From: Lysinibacillus sp. ZYM-1
Lineage (GTDB): Bacteria > Bacillota > Bacilli > Bacillales_A > Planococcaceae
Direction of reading: 5' to 3'
DNA length: 64,000 nt
Assembly: GCF_001308875.1 (NCBI RefSeq)
Contig: NZ_KQ465112.1
Location: 117,578-181,577, forward strand
How positions within the stretch are numbered: position 1 is the stretch's first letter; every line of letters starts with the position of its first letter. The position numbers were made by a program, and so were the translations under genes. The notes under the pieces are model-generated. The model was given only the letters and a program-made list of their open reading frames with translations, made no database searches and was not told where the DNA came from. Shown here one piece after another: positions 29,503 through 38,600 of this stretch.

Positions 29503-30603
29503 ATGGAGAAAAAAATTACAGTACTTCCTGGTGACGGAATTGGGCCAGAGGTTGTTGCTTCTGCTGTGCGTGTATTACAAGTGATTGGTAAGCGATTTAA
29601 TCATACTTTCCATTTAGGATATGGAACAATCGGGGGCGCTGCCATCGACCAACACAATAATCCACTACCAGATGAGACAATTGAGATGTGTGAGAAGAGT
29701 GATGCGATTTTACTAGGAGCTGTTGGTGGACCAAAGTGGGATCAGAATCCACCTGAATTACGCCCAGAAAAGGGATTATTGCGAATTCGCAAACACTTTG
29801 ACCTATTTGCAAATCTACGTCCAGTAAAGGCGTTCCCGAGTTTACTAGATGCTTCACCATTAAAGCGTGAAGTAGCTGAAAACGTTGATTTAATGATTGT
29901 TCGAGAACTAACAGGTGGCGTATACTTCGGGGAACCACGTATGCGTACTGAAAATGGCGCAATTGATACAACTGTTTACTCGAAAGCAGAAGTAGAACGT
30001 ATCGTTGAAAATGCCTTTGAGTTAGCACGTTTACGTGGAGGCAAATTATGCTCTGTTGACAAGGCGAATGTTCTTGAAACAAGTCGTTTGTGGCGTGAAG
30101 TTGTAGAAGCAAAGAAAAAAGAATATCCAGATGTATTGGTAGAGCATAACTTAGTGGATTCTGTAGCTATGAAACTTATTACAAATCCAGGACACTATGA
30201 TGTAGTAGTTACAGAAAACATGTTTGGGGATATTTTAAGTGATGAAGCATCAGTGATTACGGGTTCTCTAGGTGTATTACCATCTGCATCTATTCGTGGG
30301 GATAATTTTGGCTTATATGAACCAGTACATGGATCAGCACCTGAGATTGCAGGGCAAGGAGTGGCGAATCCTGCAGCAACTATTCTTTCTGTAGCGATGA
30401 TGCTTCAATACTCATTTGGCTTGAAGGAAGAGGCAGCGGAAATTGAACGTGCTGTAAGTGCAGTATTTGATGATGGTTATTTTACAGCAGATCTTGCCCG
30501 TGATGGCAGTCGTATATTATCAACTAATGAATGGACAGATAAGATAATTAACGAAATTGATACTAGTTTTGTTTCACAAAGCATTATGACAACATATATT
30601 TAA
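29503..30603 (+). CDS. leuB: 3-isopropylmalate dehydrogenase
   Basis: LeuB oxidises and decarboxylates 3-isopropylmalate with NAD. The 366-residue protein has the family hallmarks VLPGDGIGPEV (residues 6-16), RELTGGVYFGEPR (near 133) and the metal/substrate block NMFGDILSDEASVITGSLG (near 238-256). ATG 29503 is preferred to the in-frame ATG at 29473 because AAAGGTG lies just upstream. The C-terminal tail (about 15 residues after NEWTDKIIN) is longer than usual. Confidence 0.96.
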   Translation: MEKKITVLPGDGIGPEVVASAVRVLQVIGKRFNHTFHLGYGTIGGAAIDQHNNPLPDETIEMCEKSDAILLGAVGGPKWDQNPPELRPEKGLLRIRKHFDLFANLRPVKAFPSLLDASPLKREVAENVDLMIVRELTGGVYFGEPRMRTENGAIDTTVYSKAEVERIVENAFELARLRGGKLCSVDKANVLETSRLWREVVEAKKKEYPDVLVEHNLVDSVAMKLITNPGHYDVVVTENMFGDILSDEASVITGSLGVLPSASIRGDNFGLYEPVHGSAPEIAGQGVANPAATILSVAMMLQYSFGLKEEAAEIERAVSAVFDDGYFTADLARDGSRILSTNEWTDKIINEIDTSFVSQSIMTTYI

Positions 30604-30620
30604 AGAAATAGGTGAAGACA

Positions 30621-32030
30621 ATGGGCAAAAATATAATTGAAAAGATTTGGGATAAACATGTTGTTTATCAGGAAGAGGGCAAACCGGACCTGTTATATAT
30701 TGATCTTCATTTAATTCATGAAGTAACTTCTCCGCAAGCTTTTGAAGGGCTTCGATTGAATGGACGTCAAGTACGTCGTCCAGATTTAAGCTTTGCAACA
30801 ATGGACCATAATGTCCCAACAAAAAATTTACCAACTATCCATGATCCAATCGCACGTAACCAAATTGAAACGTTGGCTAAAAATGCTGAAGAGTTTGGTG
30901 TTGAGCTTGCAGGTATGGGTCATCCCGATCAAGGGATTGTCCACGTCATTGGACCAGAGTTAGGACTAACACAGCCTGGTAAAACCATTGTCTGTGGTGA
31001 CTCTCATACATCTACGCACGGTGCCTTTGGGGCGATTGCCTTCGGTATTGGAACATCAGAGGTAGAGCATGTATTATCGACGCAAACACTATGGCAAAAT
31101 AAGCCAAAGACAATGGAGATTCGTGTTGAAGGCGAGCTATCAATCGGAGTAGCAGCTAAGGATATTATTCTAGCCATCATCGCAAAGTTCGGAATTGGTG
31201 TTGGCACAGGATATATTGTGGAATTCACTGGAGAGGCTATCCACAAACTGTCTATGGAAGAAAGAATGACGATTTGTAATATGTCGATTGAGGCAGGTGC
31301 CAAGGCAGGGCTTATTTCACCGGATCAAACAACTGTAGACTATATTCGTGGTCGTAAATATGCACCACAAAGTGAAAAATTTGAGGAAGCAGCCGACTAC
31401 TGGTTAAGTTTAGCTTCTGATGAGGATGCTACTTACGATACAGTTCGTATTATTCATGCGGAAGAAATTGAACCCATTATTACATGGGGAACAAATCCAT
31501 CGATGGGTACGGGTGTTTCTGGTCATGTCCCAACACAAGAAGACTATAAGGATGAATCCGATAAGGCTGCGCTCCAAAATGCACTTGCTTATATGGGCTT
31601 AGAGGAAGGGCAACCATTAACGTCTATTGACATCCAGCATGTATTTATTGGCTCCTGTACGAACTCCCGTATTAGCGACTTACGTGCAGCTGCTGATGTT
31701 ATCAAAGGGCGGAAGGTGCATGGTAATGTTACAGCAATCGTTGTGCCAGGCTCCCATTCGACGAAAAAGCAAGCAGAGGCAGAAGGCTTGGATAAAGTTT
31801 TTATAGCTGCTGGCTTTGAATGGCGGGAGTCGGGTTGCTCCATGTGTTTAGCCATGAATGATGATGTAGTACCAGCTGGTGAACGCTGTGCCTCTACATC
31901 CAACCGGAACTTTGAAGGACGTCAGGGCGCAGGTTCTCGTACACATTTAGTATCTCCACCAATGGCAGCCGCTGCTGCCATCGCGGGTCACTTTGTAGAT
32001 GTACGTGAATTTGTGAAGGAAACTGTGTAG
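30621..32030 (+). CDS. leuC: 3-isopropylmalate dehydratase large subunit
   Basis: LeuC and LeuD together isomerise 2- to 3-isopropylmalate through a 4Fe-4S cluster. The 469-residue protein has the cluster cysteines in [12 protein letters not shown] (near 347) and GCSMCLAMN (near 409), plus [14 protein letters not shown] (near 127). ATG 30621 follows AGGTGA. It lies 17 bp after leuB. Confidence 0.97.
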   Translation: MGKNIIEKIWDKHVVYQEEGKPDLLYIDLHLIHEVTSPQAFEGLRLNGRQVRRPDLSFATMDHNVPTKNLPTIHDPIARNQIETLAKNAEEFGVELAGMGHPDQGIVHVIGPELGLTQPGKTIVCGDSHTSTHGAFGAIAFGIGTSEVEHVLSTQTLWQNKPKTMEIRVEGELSIGVAAKDIILAIIAKFGIGVGTGYIVEFTGEAIHKLSMEERMTICNMSIEAGAKAGLISPDQTTVDYIRGRKYAPQSEKFEEAADYWLSLASDEDATYDTVRIIHAEEIEPIITWGTNPSMGTGVSGHVPTQEDYKDESDKAALQNALAYMGLEEGQPLTSIDIQHVFIGSCTNSRISDLRAAADVIKGRKVHGNVTAIVVPGSHSTKKQAEAEGLDKVFIAAGFEWRESGCSMCLAMNDDVVPAGERCASTSNRNFEGRQGAGSRTHLVSPPMAAAAAIAGHFVDVREFVKETV

Positions 32031-32065
32031 GGCTTGTTGTTTTTACACGGAAGGGATGATTGAAA

Positions 32066-32656
32066 ATGGAACCAATTAATATCGTAAATAGTGTCATCAC
32101 ACCTCTTGATCGTAAAAATGTTGATACGGATCAAATTATTTCAAAAGAGTTTTTAAAGCGAATTGAGCGCACAGGCTTTGGACAATTTTTATTTTATCAT
32201 TGGCGCTTTGATGCAGAGGGCAATGAAATAAATGACTTTATATTAAACAAACCAGAATTTAAAGAGTCAAAAATTCTAGTAGCACAGGATAATTTCGGCT
32301 GTGGTTCGTCCAGAGAACACGCACCGTGGGCCATATTGGATTATGGATTTAATGTCGTCATCGCACCGTCATTTGCGGATATTTTCCATAACAATTGTTT
32401 TAAAAATGGGATTCTACCCATTAAGCTAACAGAAGCTGAATGTGATGGAATCCTAGCAAAGGGTATGGCAAATCCGTATTCCATGGAAGTGAATCTTGCA
32501 GCACAAACGGTTTCAGGTAGTGACGGAACTGTCTATCATTTCGCAATTGATCCGTACTACAAGGAAACATTGCTAAATGGTTGGGATGAAATTGCCTTAA
32601 CCTTTAAATATGAAGATCATATTGCTGCATATGAAGCGAAGCGAGTAGCCTATTAA
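32066..32656 (+). CDS. leuD: 3-isopropylmalate dehydratase small subunit
   Basis: A 196-residue swivel-domain subunit with the substrate-binding motif DNFGCGSSREHAPWAI near residue 72. It pairs with LeuC. ATG 32066 follows AAGGGATGA; a TTG six bases earlier is in frame but less likely. It is the last gene of the operon, before a strong terminator. Confidence 0.97.
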   Translation: MEPINIVNSVITPLDRKNVDTDQIISKEFLKRIERTGFGQFLFYHWRFDAEGNEINDFILNKPEFKESKILVAQDNFGCGSSREHAPWAILDYGFNVVIAPSFADIFHNNCFKNGILPIKLTEAECDGILAKGMANPYSMEVNLAAQTVSGSDGTVYHFAIDPYYKETLLNGWDEIALTFKYEDHIAAYEAKRVAY

Positions 32657-32668
32657 ATATTTTTGTAG

Positions 32669-32706
32669 ACTGAAGACAAACTTAAAGTTGTCTTCAGTTT
32701 TTTTCT
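32669..32706 (+). terminator. Terminator of the ilv-leu operon
   Basis: ACTGAAGACAA (32669-32679) pairs with TTGTCTTCAGT (32688-32698), followed by a run of T. Confidence 0.93.
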
Positions 32707-32849
32707 TTGGCAAATATTCATTCCTAAAATTATGTATAGAATGTGAATAGAAGGAATTTGAATATGAATGTTCTGAATATAAGCACTATGAATAAATGGA
32801 ATATTTTGATAATGTGAAAGTAGTAAGTTAACTGAAAGGAGAATAGATG

Positions 32850-33020
32850 ATGATTACTTATTCGGTTTCCTGTATTTTTTGTAAAAAGACGTTTGAAGTA
32901 GTTGAAGGGACAAAGAAATACAACTTGTATAAAAGAAATATGAAAGGAAAATTCTCCTGCGAAAATTGTGATAGCAGAATTGAACTTGAGGCTAGAAAAG
33001 GGTTATTAGGTAAACTCTAA
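32850..33020 (+). CDS. Small zinc-ribbon protein, YlaI/DUF2197-like
   Basis: A 56-residue protein with two CxxC pairs, C8-x2-C11 (VSCIFCKKTF) and C37-x2-C40 (FSCENCDSRI), separated by a basic stretch, so a zinc ribbon. The layout, including the closing RIE..AR, resembles the YlaI (DUF2197) family of Bacillales, whose function is unknown. RBS AAAGGAGA is 7 bases upstream of ATG 32850; an adjacent ATG at 32847 is possible. It is a separate short unit between terminators. Confidence 0.8.
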   Translation: MITYSVSCIFCKKTFEVVEGTKKYNLYKRNMKGKFSCENCDSRIELEARKGLLGKL

Positions 33021-33051
33021 AAAGGCTTTGAAAACATCCTGTCCTTTTTTT
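33019..33051 (+). terminator. Weak terminator
   Basis: AAAAAGG (33019-33025) can pair with CCTTTTT (33043-33049) over a 17-base loop, followed by T. It overlaps the stop of the zinc-ribbon gene. Confidence 0.45.
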
Positions 33052-33091
33052 CTCCATTAAAATAGAGCTTAGAAGAAAGGTAGGGAAATCA

Positions 33092-33976
33092 ATGATTACA
33101 GTAATAGGAAGTTTAAATATGGATTTAGTTGTACAAATGAATGCTTTTCCAAAGCAAGGGGAAACGATTCTAGGTCATGCATTTCAAACAGTACCAGGAG
33201 GAAAAGGGGCAAATCAGGCAATTGCTGCGGCTCGACTTGGCAGTGACGTAACAATGGTTGGCTGTGTCGGTCAAGATAGCTTTGGTGAAACATTACGTGC
33301 AGGTTTACAGCAAGAGCAAGTAGCCACAGATACCATTGTTTGTAGCGCTTCAGCTCCAACTGGCATTGCCAATATTCTTATTTACGATCAAGATAATCGA
33401 ATTGTAGTGGTGCCTGGTGCAAACTACGAGTTGGCATCTTCACATCTTGAAGCATCCAAGGCGTTGATACAAAAAAGCCAAATGGTGATCATACAACTGG
33501 AAATTCCAAAAGAGACAACAGCATATGCCATTCAGCTATGTAAAGAGGTGGGTGTGCCAGTATTGTTAAACCCAGCACCAGCGTCAAATTTTGATAGACA
33601 GTGGATGGAGGATATCACCTATTTAACGCCAAATGAAACAGAATGTGCAGAAATTTTTAATGAGCCCTTCGATCAGCTATTAGAAAAGTATCCTAATAAA
33701 CTAATCATAACACTGGGTAGTAATGGTGCACGCTATTTTGATGGTACATTTCCGATTCATATCCCAGGCTATATGACGACAGCGGTGGATACGACTGGTG
33801 CTGGCGATACTTTTAATGGTGCATTAGCTCATGCCTTAGTAGAGGGTCAATCGTTGGATGAGGCAGTTTACTTTGCTAATATTGCTGCCTCATTGTCTGT
33901 TGAAAAATTTAGTGCACAGGGAGGCATGCCTACACTTGGAGAGGTTTACGCGCGTATGGCTGGCACAGAGGCATAG
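33092..33976 (+). CDS. rbsK: Ribokinase
   Basis: A 294-residue PfkB-family sugar kinase. The sugar-binding N-terminus has GSLNMDLVV (residues 6-14) and VPGGKGANQAIAAARLG (near 35-51). The ATP/anion-hole motif DTTGAGDTFNGA with the catalytic aspartate lies near 233-244. It should phosphorylate ribose (or deoxyribose) at O5. It stands alone without the rbs transporter genes. RBS AAAGGTAGGG precedes ATG 33092. Confidence 0.9.
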   Translation: MITVIGSLNMDLVVQMNAFPKQGETILGHAFQTVPGGKGANQAIAAARLGSDVTMVGCVGQDSFGETLRAGLQQEQVATDTIVCSASAPTGIANILIYDQDNRIVVVPGANYELASSHLEASKALIQKSQMVIIQLEIPKETTAYAIQLCKEVGVPVLLNPAPASNFDRQWMEDITYLTPNETECAEIFNEPFDQLLEKYPNKLIITLGSNGARYFDGTFPIHIPGYMTTAVDTTGAGDTFNGALAHALVEGQSLDEAVYFANIAASLSVEKFSAQGGMPTLGEVYARMAGTEA

Positions 33977-34262
33977 TATGCTATATAGGAGAAAGGTCAT
34001 TTTCATTTGAGTAGCTGGTCTGAGTAGTTATGACATCGCAAATTATTCTAGAATTTTAGTAAAATTCATAGAATTAGCTATTCCTTTTAGTCTGAATTGT
34101 GAATGATATGTGAAATGAACATTGAATAAGTGTAAGGATGAATTCCTATTTACCGAATAAATGCATAAGTATATTGTCCTCTTTTCGTCATTCCATGTAT
34201 TAGTAAAGCATTAGTTTCATTTATAATGGTCTTATAGATACATACGAAAAGAGGTTTTGAGG
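33977..34262 (+). other. Intergenic region without gene
   Basis: No open frame with a binding site is seen here. TATAAT (34222-34227) with a poor TTAGTA -35 sixteen bases upstream may be the promoter of the dynamin-like gene. Confidence 0.4.
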
Positions 34263-36113
34263 ATGACGAACATTGACAACACGCCAATCGAATATACAAC
34301 CTCAGCGAATAATATATTGCCACAATTTGTTGATCAACTGCGACAATTGTACGGTATTATTGTCCAAAATACATATGTGAAAGATACGGCAAAACATTTA
34401 AATCGTATTATTCAAGATGCTAATAACCAAACGATGATTTTAATCGTCGGAAAAGAACGAGTGGGTAAAACGACACTTGTCAATGGACTCCTTGGACGTG
34501 AGGTTTTATCTGTAAATGATCAACATCCAACTAGTGTCAATACATTTATTCGATATGGCGAACATGAAGAGATTAAAGCCTATTTTTTAGATGGCGTTGT
34601 GGCCATATTTGATCTTAGTAAATTAGAGTTGCTAACAACTGGTGATACGTTTGCTTCTCAGATTTTACGTGAACATTTGGATTACCTAGAAGTATATTTA
34701 AAAAGTGATTTATTAAAATCGGTGACAATCATTGACTCGGTTTCATTAGAAGCAGGGGGAGGTGAAATGGCCTATTTCTCAGAAGCACTTATGAATCGAG
34801 TAGATGAAATATTCTGGGTTTTACGTGCTGGATCAATGGCGATTGATGCTGAGCTATTATTAATAGATGCGTTAAAACATAAAGGAGTCGAACCTTTATG
34901 TATTATTAATGGAATTGATGCCCATGACGATGCAGAGGCATTTATTACCTCAGAACGACAACGTATTGGTCACTTGATGAGTGATTTTGTAGCTATTTCC
35001 GCAACAAATGCATTGGCAGCTAAGCAAACAGACAACCATGAGCTTTGGCAAAAAAGTCAATACGACCATTTAATTGCCAACATACATCGTGTTGCAGAAA
35101 ATAGTGAAAAAAAAACCTATGCCATATTAATTCGCTTCTTACAATGGCTTGAACGATTCCGCTTCGAATTAACTGTTATTCCACGACGTGATCCATTTCA
35201 ATCTGCTGTTGAGAATATTGAAAAATATGCAGGCGATACCCAATATGAATTTTCTCGCTATCAGCGTGACTTAGCTATAGTCAAGGAGTATGAGCAAGAA
35301 TACGAACAGGTGGCAAATACATTTAAACATGTTCAAACACTGTATCAGCTATTACAAACTATTTCGCAACATGATTATTTACAAGATGACAAGGTGGAGG
35401 AATTTACCGAAATAGCTGTTTACTATCAACAAATGTTGCGTGAATATCGTAATATGCACAGTGAATATTCACGAGAATATGAGCGATTAGATGCGCAGCA
35501 TAAAAAAATTCATGGCAAAGGACTCATGAAAGCCATCTTTGGACAACATACCCAAAATGAATTTTTCAAAGAGCGTGTGCAAAAATTAAATGAGCAGCAA
35601 GTAGTTTGTGTTGCTCAATACGACAAAGTACTGCATGCAGAAGCTTCTATGTTGCAAGCACTTCAAGGTATTCAACCATATTTAGTCAATTTAGTAAAGG
35701 AACGTTTAAGTCGTATTGAACAAAAAGTACAGGAATTAAATCAACAACGTGCGAAAGAGAAGCGACAATTAAAGCGCTATGCAGAAAAACTAAATGAATT
35801 TTCATGTTTAATTGAAGCACAGGGTTATATTAAAGACCATCTTCAACCTTTCTTAATGCATGAGCAAATGCCTTTGAAAACGAAGGACCTGGAAATGCTT
35901 AATGAAACGATACAGGCTATTCTTAACATCGACCTTTCTAACAATGGCTTACTAGCAAGAAGTCAAATGAATAATAAAATGGAGAGTATTGCTATTCCTT
36001 TTGATGTACAAGAAATGTATCCGAAACAAATGCTTACCTTGAAAGAAGAAGATGTCAAATCGAACGACATTCCAGAAATTCAAAATAAATTAGCTATACA
36101 ATACGAAGAATAG
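34263..36113 (+). CDS. Dynamin-like GTPase protein
   Basis: The protein has 616 residues. The N-terminal GTPase domain has the P-loop GKERVGKTT (near residue 60-68), a conserved switch threonine (HPTSVNT), a degenerate DxxG region (IIDSVSLEAGGG) and a base-recognition-like NGID. Long helical, coiled-coil segments follow (about 300-540; YEQEYEQVANTFKH, REYERLDAQHKKIH). No transmembrane helix is evident. The layout matches bacterial dynamin-like proteins, which remodel membranes or act in stress protection. It is a single gene with its own terminator. ATG 34263 follows AAGAGG by 9 bases. Confidence 0.78.
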   Translation: MTNIDNTPIEYTTSANNILPQFVDQLRQLYGIIVQNTYVKDTAKHLNRIIQDANNQTMILIVGKERVGKTTLVNGLLGREVLSVNDQHPTSVNTFIRYGEHEEIKAYFLDGVVAIFDLSKLELLTTGDTFASQILREHLDYLEVYLKSDLLKSVTIIDSVSLEAGGGEMAYFSEALMNRVDEIFWVLRAGSMAIDAELLLIDALKHKGVEPLCIINGIDAHDDAEAFITSERQRIGHLMSDFVAISATNALAAKQTDNHELWQKSQYDHLIANIHRVAENSEKKTYAILIRFLQWLERFRFELTVIPRRDPFQSAVENIEKYAGDTQYEFSRYQRDLAIVKEYEQEYEQVANTFKHVQTLYQLLQTISQHDYLQDDKVEEFTEIAVYYQQMLREYRNMHSEYSREYERLDAQHKKIHGKGLMKAIFGQHTQNEFFKERVQKLNEQQVVCVAQYDKVLHAEASMLQALQGIQPYLVNLVKERLSRIEQKVQELNQQRAKEKRQLKRYAEKLNEFSCLIEAQGYIKDHLQPFLMHEQMPLKTKDLEMLNETIQAILNIDLSNNGLLARSQMNNKMESIAIPFDVQEMYPKQMLTLKEEDVKSNDIPEIQNKLAIQYEE

Positions 36114-36120
36114 ACTTCAC

Positions 36121-36160
36121 AAAACGTTCTAAAAGAATGAATCTTTTAGGGCGTTTTTTT
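36121..36160 (+). terminator. Intrinsic terminator
   Basis: AAAACG plus CTAAAAGA (36121-36136) pair with TCTTTTAG plus CGTTTT (36142-36157), followed by T. Confidence 0.9.
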
Positions 36161-36166
36161 AATGAC

Positions 36167-36195
36167 TGAAACATATCATTCCATTTGTACGTATA
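36167..36195 (+). promoter_or_regulatory. Possible ECF-type promoter before rtcB
   Basis: TGAAAC (36167-36172), 17 bases, CGTATA (36190-36195). This fits the SigW/SigM/SigX pattern apart from one extra spacer base. The start site would fall very near the ribosome binding site, so the leader is short. Confidence 0.35.
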
Positions 36196-36215
36196 AATGG
36201 TAAGGAGGGATAGAA

Positions 36216-37451
36216 ATGATTGAAATTAAGGGACAGTACACGGATGCTAAAATTTATGCCGAAACAGCCTTACAATCAGCCATCGATCAAATTCAAGAAC
36301 TGACCAATCAAGCCTTTATGGCAGGTACAAAGGTACGTATAATGCCTGATTATCATGCGGGGAAAGGCTGTGTTATTGGCACGACCATTCATCTACAGGA
36401 GCGGGTTGTACCTAACCTAGTCGGTGTGGATGTGGGATGTGGTGTATTTGTAGCGCAATTAGATGTTTCGACAGTTGATTATGAGAAACTCGATACCATC
36501 ATTCGAACGTATGTACCAAGCGGACAAGAGATTCATAAGGAACTATCGCCAGATCGACATTTTTTAGCGTTTGAAGGTAAACAGTTTCGAGCAAGTGGCT
36601 TCAAGGATGAGTATACTAATTTATCATTAGGGACACTTGGAGGTGGCAATCATTTTATCGAATTGGCTAAAGATGAGGAAAATCAGCACTATTTACTGAT
36701 TCATACTGGTTCACGTTATGTAGGGGCAAAAGTAGCTAATTGGCACCAGAAAAGAGCATATGAAAATTTACGTCAGCAAGATTTGACTAGAAAAATAGAG
36801 GACTATAAACAGCAAGGGCGAGAAAAGGAAATCCAAGCGATGATCCATGCCTATAAAGAACAACATCCGGTGGTTCCGAAAGCGTTAGCCTATTTAGAGG
36901 GTGAATATTTCCATGACTATATTCATGACATGAAAATTGCACAGCAGTTTGCGCAGATGAATCGTTGGATGATTGCTGAAACAATTGCAAACCATATGGA
37001 TTGGCAGCTGACAGATACATTTGATACAATCCATAACTATATTGAGACAGAGACAATGACGCTTCGCAAGGGAGCAGTTCGCGCCAATAAAGGAGAAAAG
37101 CTTGTCATTCCTTTGAATATGCGAGATGGATCACTTATTTGTATAGGAAAAGGCAATGCTGAATGGAATTATTCTGCCCCACATGGAGCAGGGCGTATGT
37201 TCTCACGCCGTGCCGCTAAAGAAGCATTGAAAATGGAAGATTTTAAAGAGACAATGCAAGGGATTTGGTCAACATCAGTCAATGAAGAAACATTAGACGA
37301 GGCACCAATGGCCTATAAGCCAATGGCGGAAATTACATCTGTTATTGGAGAAACGGTGGATATTGTAAAAGTTATTAAACCTGTCTACAATTTTAAAGCG
37401 AGTGAAGCGGCAAAGCCCTATGAGAAAAGGGGATCAACCAACTCACTATAA
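36216..37451 (+). CDS. rtcB: RtcB-family RNA ligase
   Basis: A 411-residue RtcB protein, which joins 2',3'-cyclic-phosphate (or 3'-phosphate) RNA ends to 5'-hydroxyl ends using GTP and Mn. Metal and guanylate motifs are present: PDYHAGKGCVIG (near 45), GVDVGCGV with the metal Cys/Asp (near 69-76), LGGGNHFIE (near 140-148) with conserved Asn/His, and SAPHGAGRMFSR (near 319-330) with the guanylated histidine. It has no archease neighbour. It could repair tRNA or rRNA breaks. RBS AAGGAGGG is strong. Confidence 0.9.
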   Translation: MIEIKGQYTDAKIYAETALQSAIDQIQELTNQAFMAGTKVRIMPDYHAGKGCVIGTTIHLQERVVPNLVGVDVGCGVFVAQLDVSTVDYEKLDTIIRTYVPSGQEIHKELSPDRHFLAFEGKQFRASGFKDEYTNLSLGTLGGGNHFIELAKDEENQHYLLIHTGSRYVGAKVANWHQKRAYENLRQQDLTRKIEDYKQQGREKEIQAMIHAYKEQHPVVPKALAYLEGEYFHDYIHDMKIAQQFAQMNRWMIAETIANHMDWQLTDTFDTIHNYIETETMTLRKGAVRANKGEKLVIPLNMRDGSLICIGKGNAEWNYSAPHGAGRMFSRRAAKEALKMEDFKETMQGIWSTSVNEETLDEAPMAYKPMAEITSVIGETVDIVKVIKPVYNFKASEAAKPYEKRGSTNSL

Positions 37452-37470
37452 CCATTCATGCAATTAATGG

Positions 37471-37476
37471 TATAAT
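37471..37476 (+). promoter_or_regulatory. Extended -10 promoter of the LacI gene
   Basis: TGG then TATAAT (37471-37476) is an extended -10, 20 bp before the LacI start. ACCATT (37452-37457) and AATGGT (37466-37471) around it form a small inverted repeat that may be an operator. Confidence 0.5.
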
Positions 37477-37495
37477 ATAGCTTTACAATGATGAA

Positions 37496-38506
37496 ATGGG
37501 TGGTTTTTTGGTCTCTTCGAAAGACGTGGCGAAACATGCTGGTGTATCTCAAACAACCGTGTCAAGAGTGTTGAATACACCAGAGTTAGTAAAGCCAAAA
37601 ACAGTTGAAAAAGTGATGAAAGCGATTGAGGAACTAAATTATATTCCTAATGATATAGCAAGATCGCTTGTTCAGAAAAAAACAGGCATTATCACATTGA
37701 TATCAGGGCCTTTACACAATCCTTTCTTTGTTGATACAACAACAGCAATTGTTAATTATGTCAATGCTCGTGGCTATAAAGTCAACGTCTATTTTGGCAC
37801 AGAAGATAATTTACATTCGATCTATAATGCAGTTCTAGAAACGAAGGCAGATGCCATTATTTTATCTTCCATGCTCTATCAAGATGATTTATTTTTTAAA
37901 TTAGAAAAACTGGGAATCCCATTTATTATGTTTAATCGTAAGCATCAAGAAAATAGACACTTTGTAGAAATTGATAATGTGCAAGCAGGTTATCTTGCGA
38001 CCAATCATGTTTTGTCTCTAGGGCATCAATCACTATGCTGGATTGGTGGTCCACATCAAATGAGTACATTTTATGGACGCTACCAGGGTTTTGCAAGGGC
38101 ATTAAAAGAACAAGGAATAGACGCTAAATCCGTTCCTACTTTTTTTACCAATACGAATAAGCAAGATATTGAAAGTGCTTTTGAGGAACTACTAAAACTT
38201 GACAAAAGACCTACAGCAATTTGTGCAGCAACAGATGCAATCGCTATAGAAATATTGAACCTTTGTTTAGAGAGAGGCTTTCAAGTTCCTAGGGATTTTA
38301 ATGTGATCGGCATTGATAATGTTGAGCTTAGTAAACATCATTCCATTTCTTTGACAACAGTAGGTATAACAGCAGAAGAAAACTTGGGATTTTTAGCGAT
38401 TGAAAAATTATTTGAGGTCATGGAGAAAAAAAGTACTTGCATCCAGCAAACAGAGTCTGTTAAACTTTTCCCAAGAAATACAACGTGTAAAAATGAACTG
38501 ATTTAA
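37496..38506 (+). CDS. LacI-family transcriptional regulator
   Basis: A 336-residue protein. The N-terminal HTH SKDVAKHAGVSQTTVSRVLN (residues 8-27) is followed by the hinge helix YIPNDIARSL and a periplasmic-binding-like sensor domain (from about 60; ITLISGPLHNPFF, CAATDAIAIEIL, VIGIDNVELS). It should repress until a small molecule binds. It lies 94 bp before the ALDH gene, with two matching operators in between, so it is the local repressor. The start is uncertain: ATG 37496 lacks a binding site, while TTG 37508 has GGTGG very close upstream. Confidence 0.9.
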   Translation: MGGFLVSSKDVAKHAGVSQTTVSRVLNTPELVKPKTVEKVMKAIEELNYIPNDIARSLVQKKTGIITLISGPLHNPFFVDTTTAIVNYVNARGYKVNVYFGTEDNLHSIYNAVLETKADAIILSSMLYQDDLFFKLEKLGIPFIMFNRKHQENRHFVEIDNVQAGYLATNHVLSLGHQSLCWIGGPHQMSTFYGRYQGFARALKEQGIDAKSVPTFFTNTNKQDIESAFEELLKLDKRPTAICAATDAIAIEILNLCLERGFQVPRDFNVIGIDNVELSKHHSISLTTVGITAEENLGFLAIEKLFEVMEKKSTCIQQTESVKLFPRNTTCKNELI

Positions 38507-38522
38507 CATCAGTTTGTTTTTT
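38496..38522 (+). terminator. Terminator of the LacI gene
   Basis: AACTGAT (38496-38502) pairs with ATCAGTT (38508-38514), followed by TGTTTTTT. It contains the stop codon. Confidence 0.8.
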
Positions 38523-38529
38523 ACACCAA

Positions 38530-38579
38530 AATGGTTACGTATTCATTTCTTTATTTTCAGAAATGAATACGTAACCATT
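38530..38579 (+). promoter_or_regulatory. Twin LacI-type operators in a 21-bp inverted repeat
   Basis: The arms 38530-38550 and 38559-38579 are perfect inverted copies (21 bp) around an 8-base spacer. Each arm itself contains an 18-bp pseudo-palindrome of the form AATGNNTACGTANNCATT centred on CG (38530-38547 and 38562-38579), the layout of LacI-family operators. The centres are 32 bp apart, about three helix turns. It lies just before the ALDH ribosome binding site. Confidence 0.8.
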
Positions 38580-38600
38580 AAGAAAGGAGTGAGATAGGTC

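Noticed and set aside
30612..32030. Long minus-strand frames inside leuC, ilvD and the permease at 8714
   Set aside because: They are antisense to highly conserved genes, lack ribosome binding sites and have unnatural composition; they are shadows of codon bias.
34263..37451. Dynamin-like GTPase plus RtcB as a phage-defence island
   Set aside because: A strong terminator separates them, no nuclease or other defence partner is present, and ordinary metabolic genes surround them.
38552..38566. CodY box between the two LacI operators
   Set aside because: Only 11 of 15 positions fit, and most of the match follows from the loop and the fixed repeat; too weak to list as a feature.
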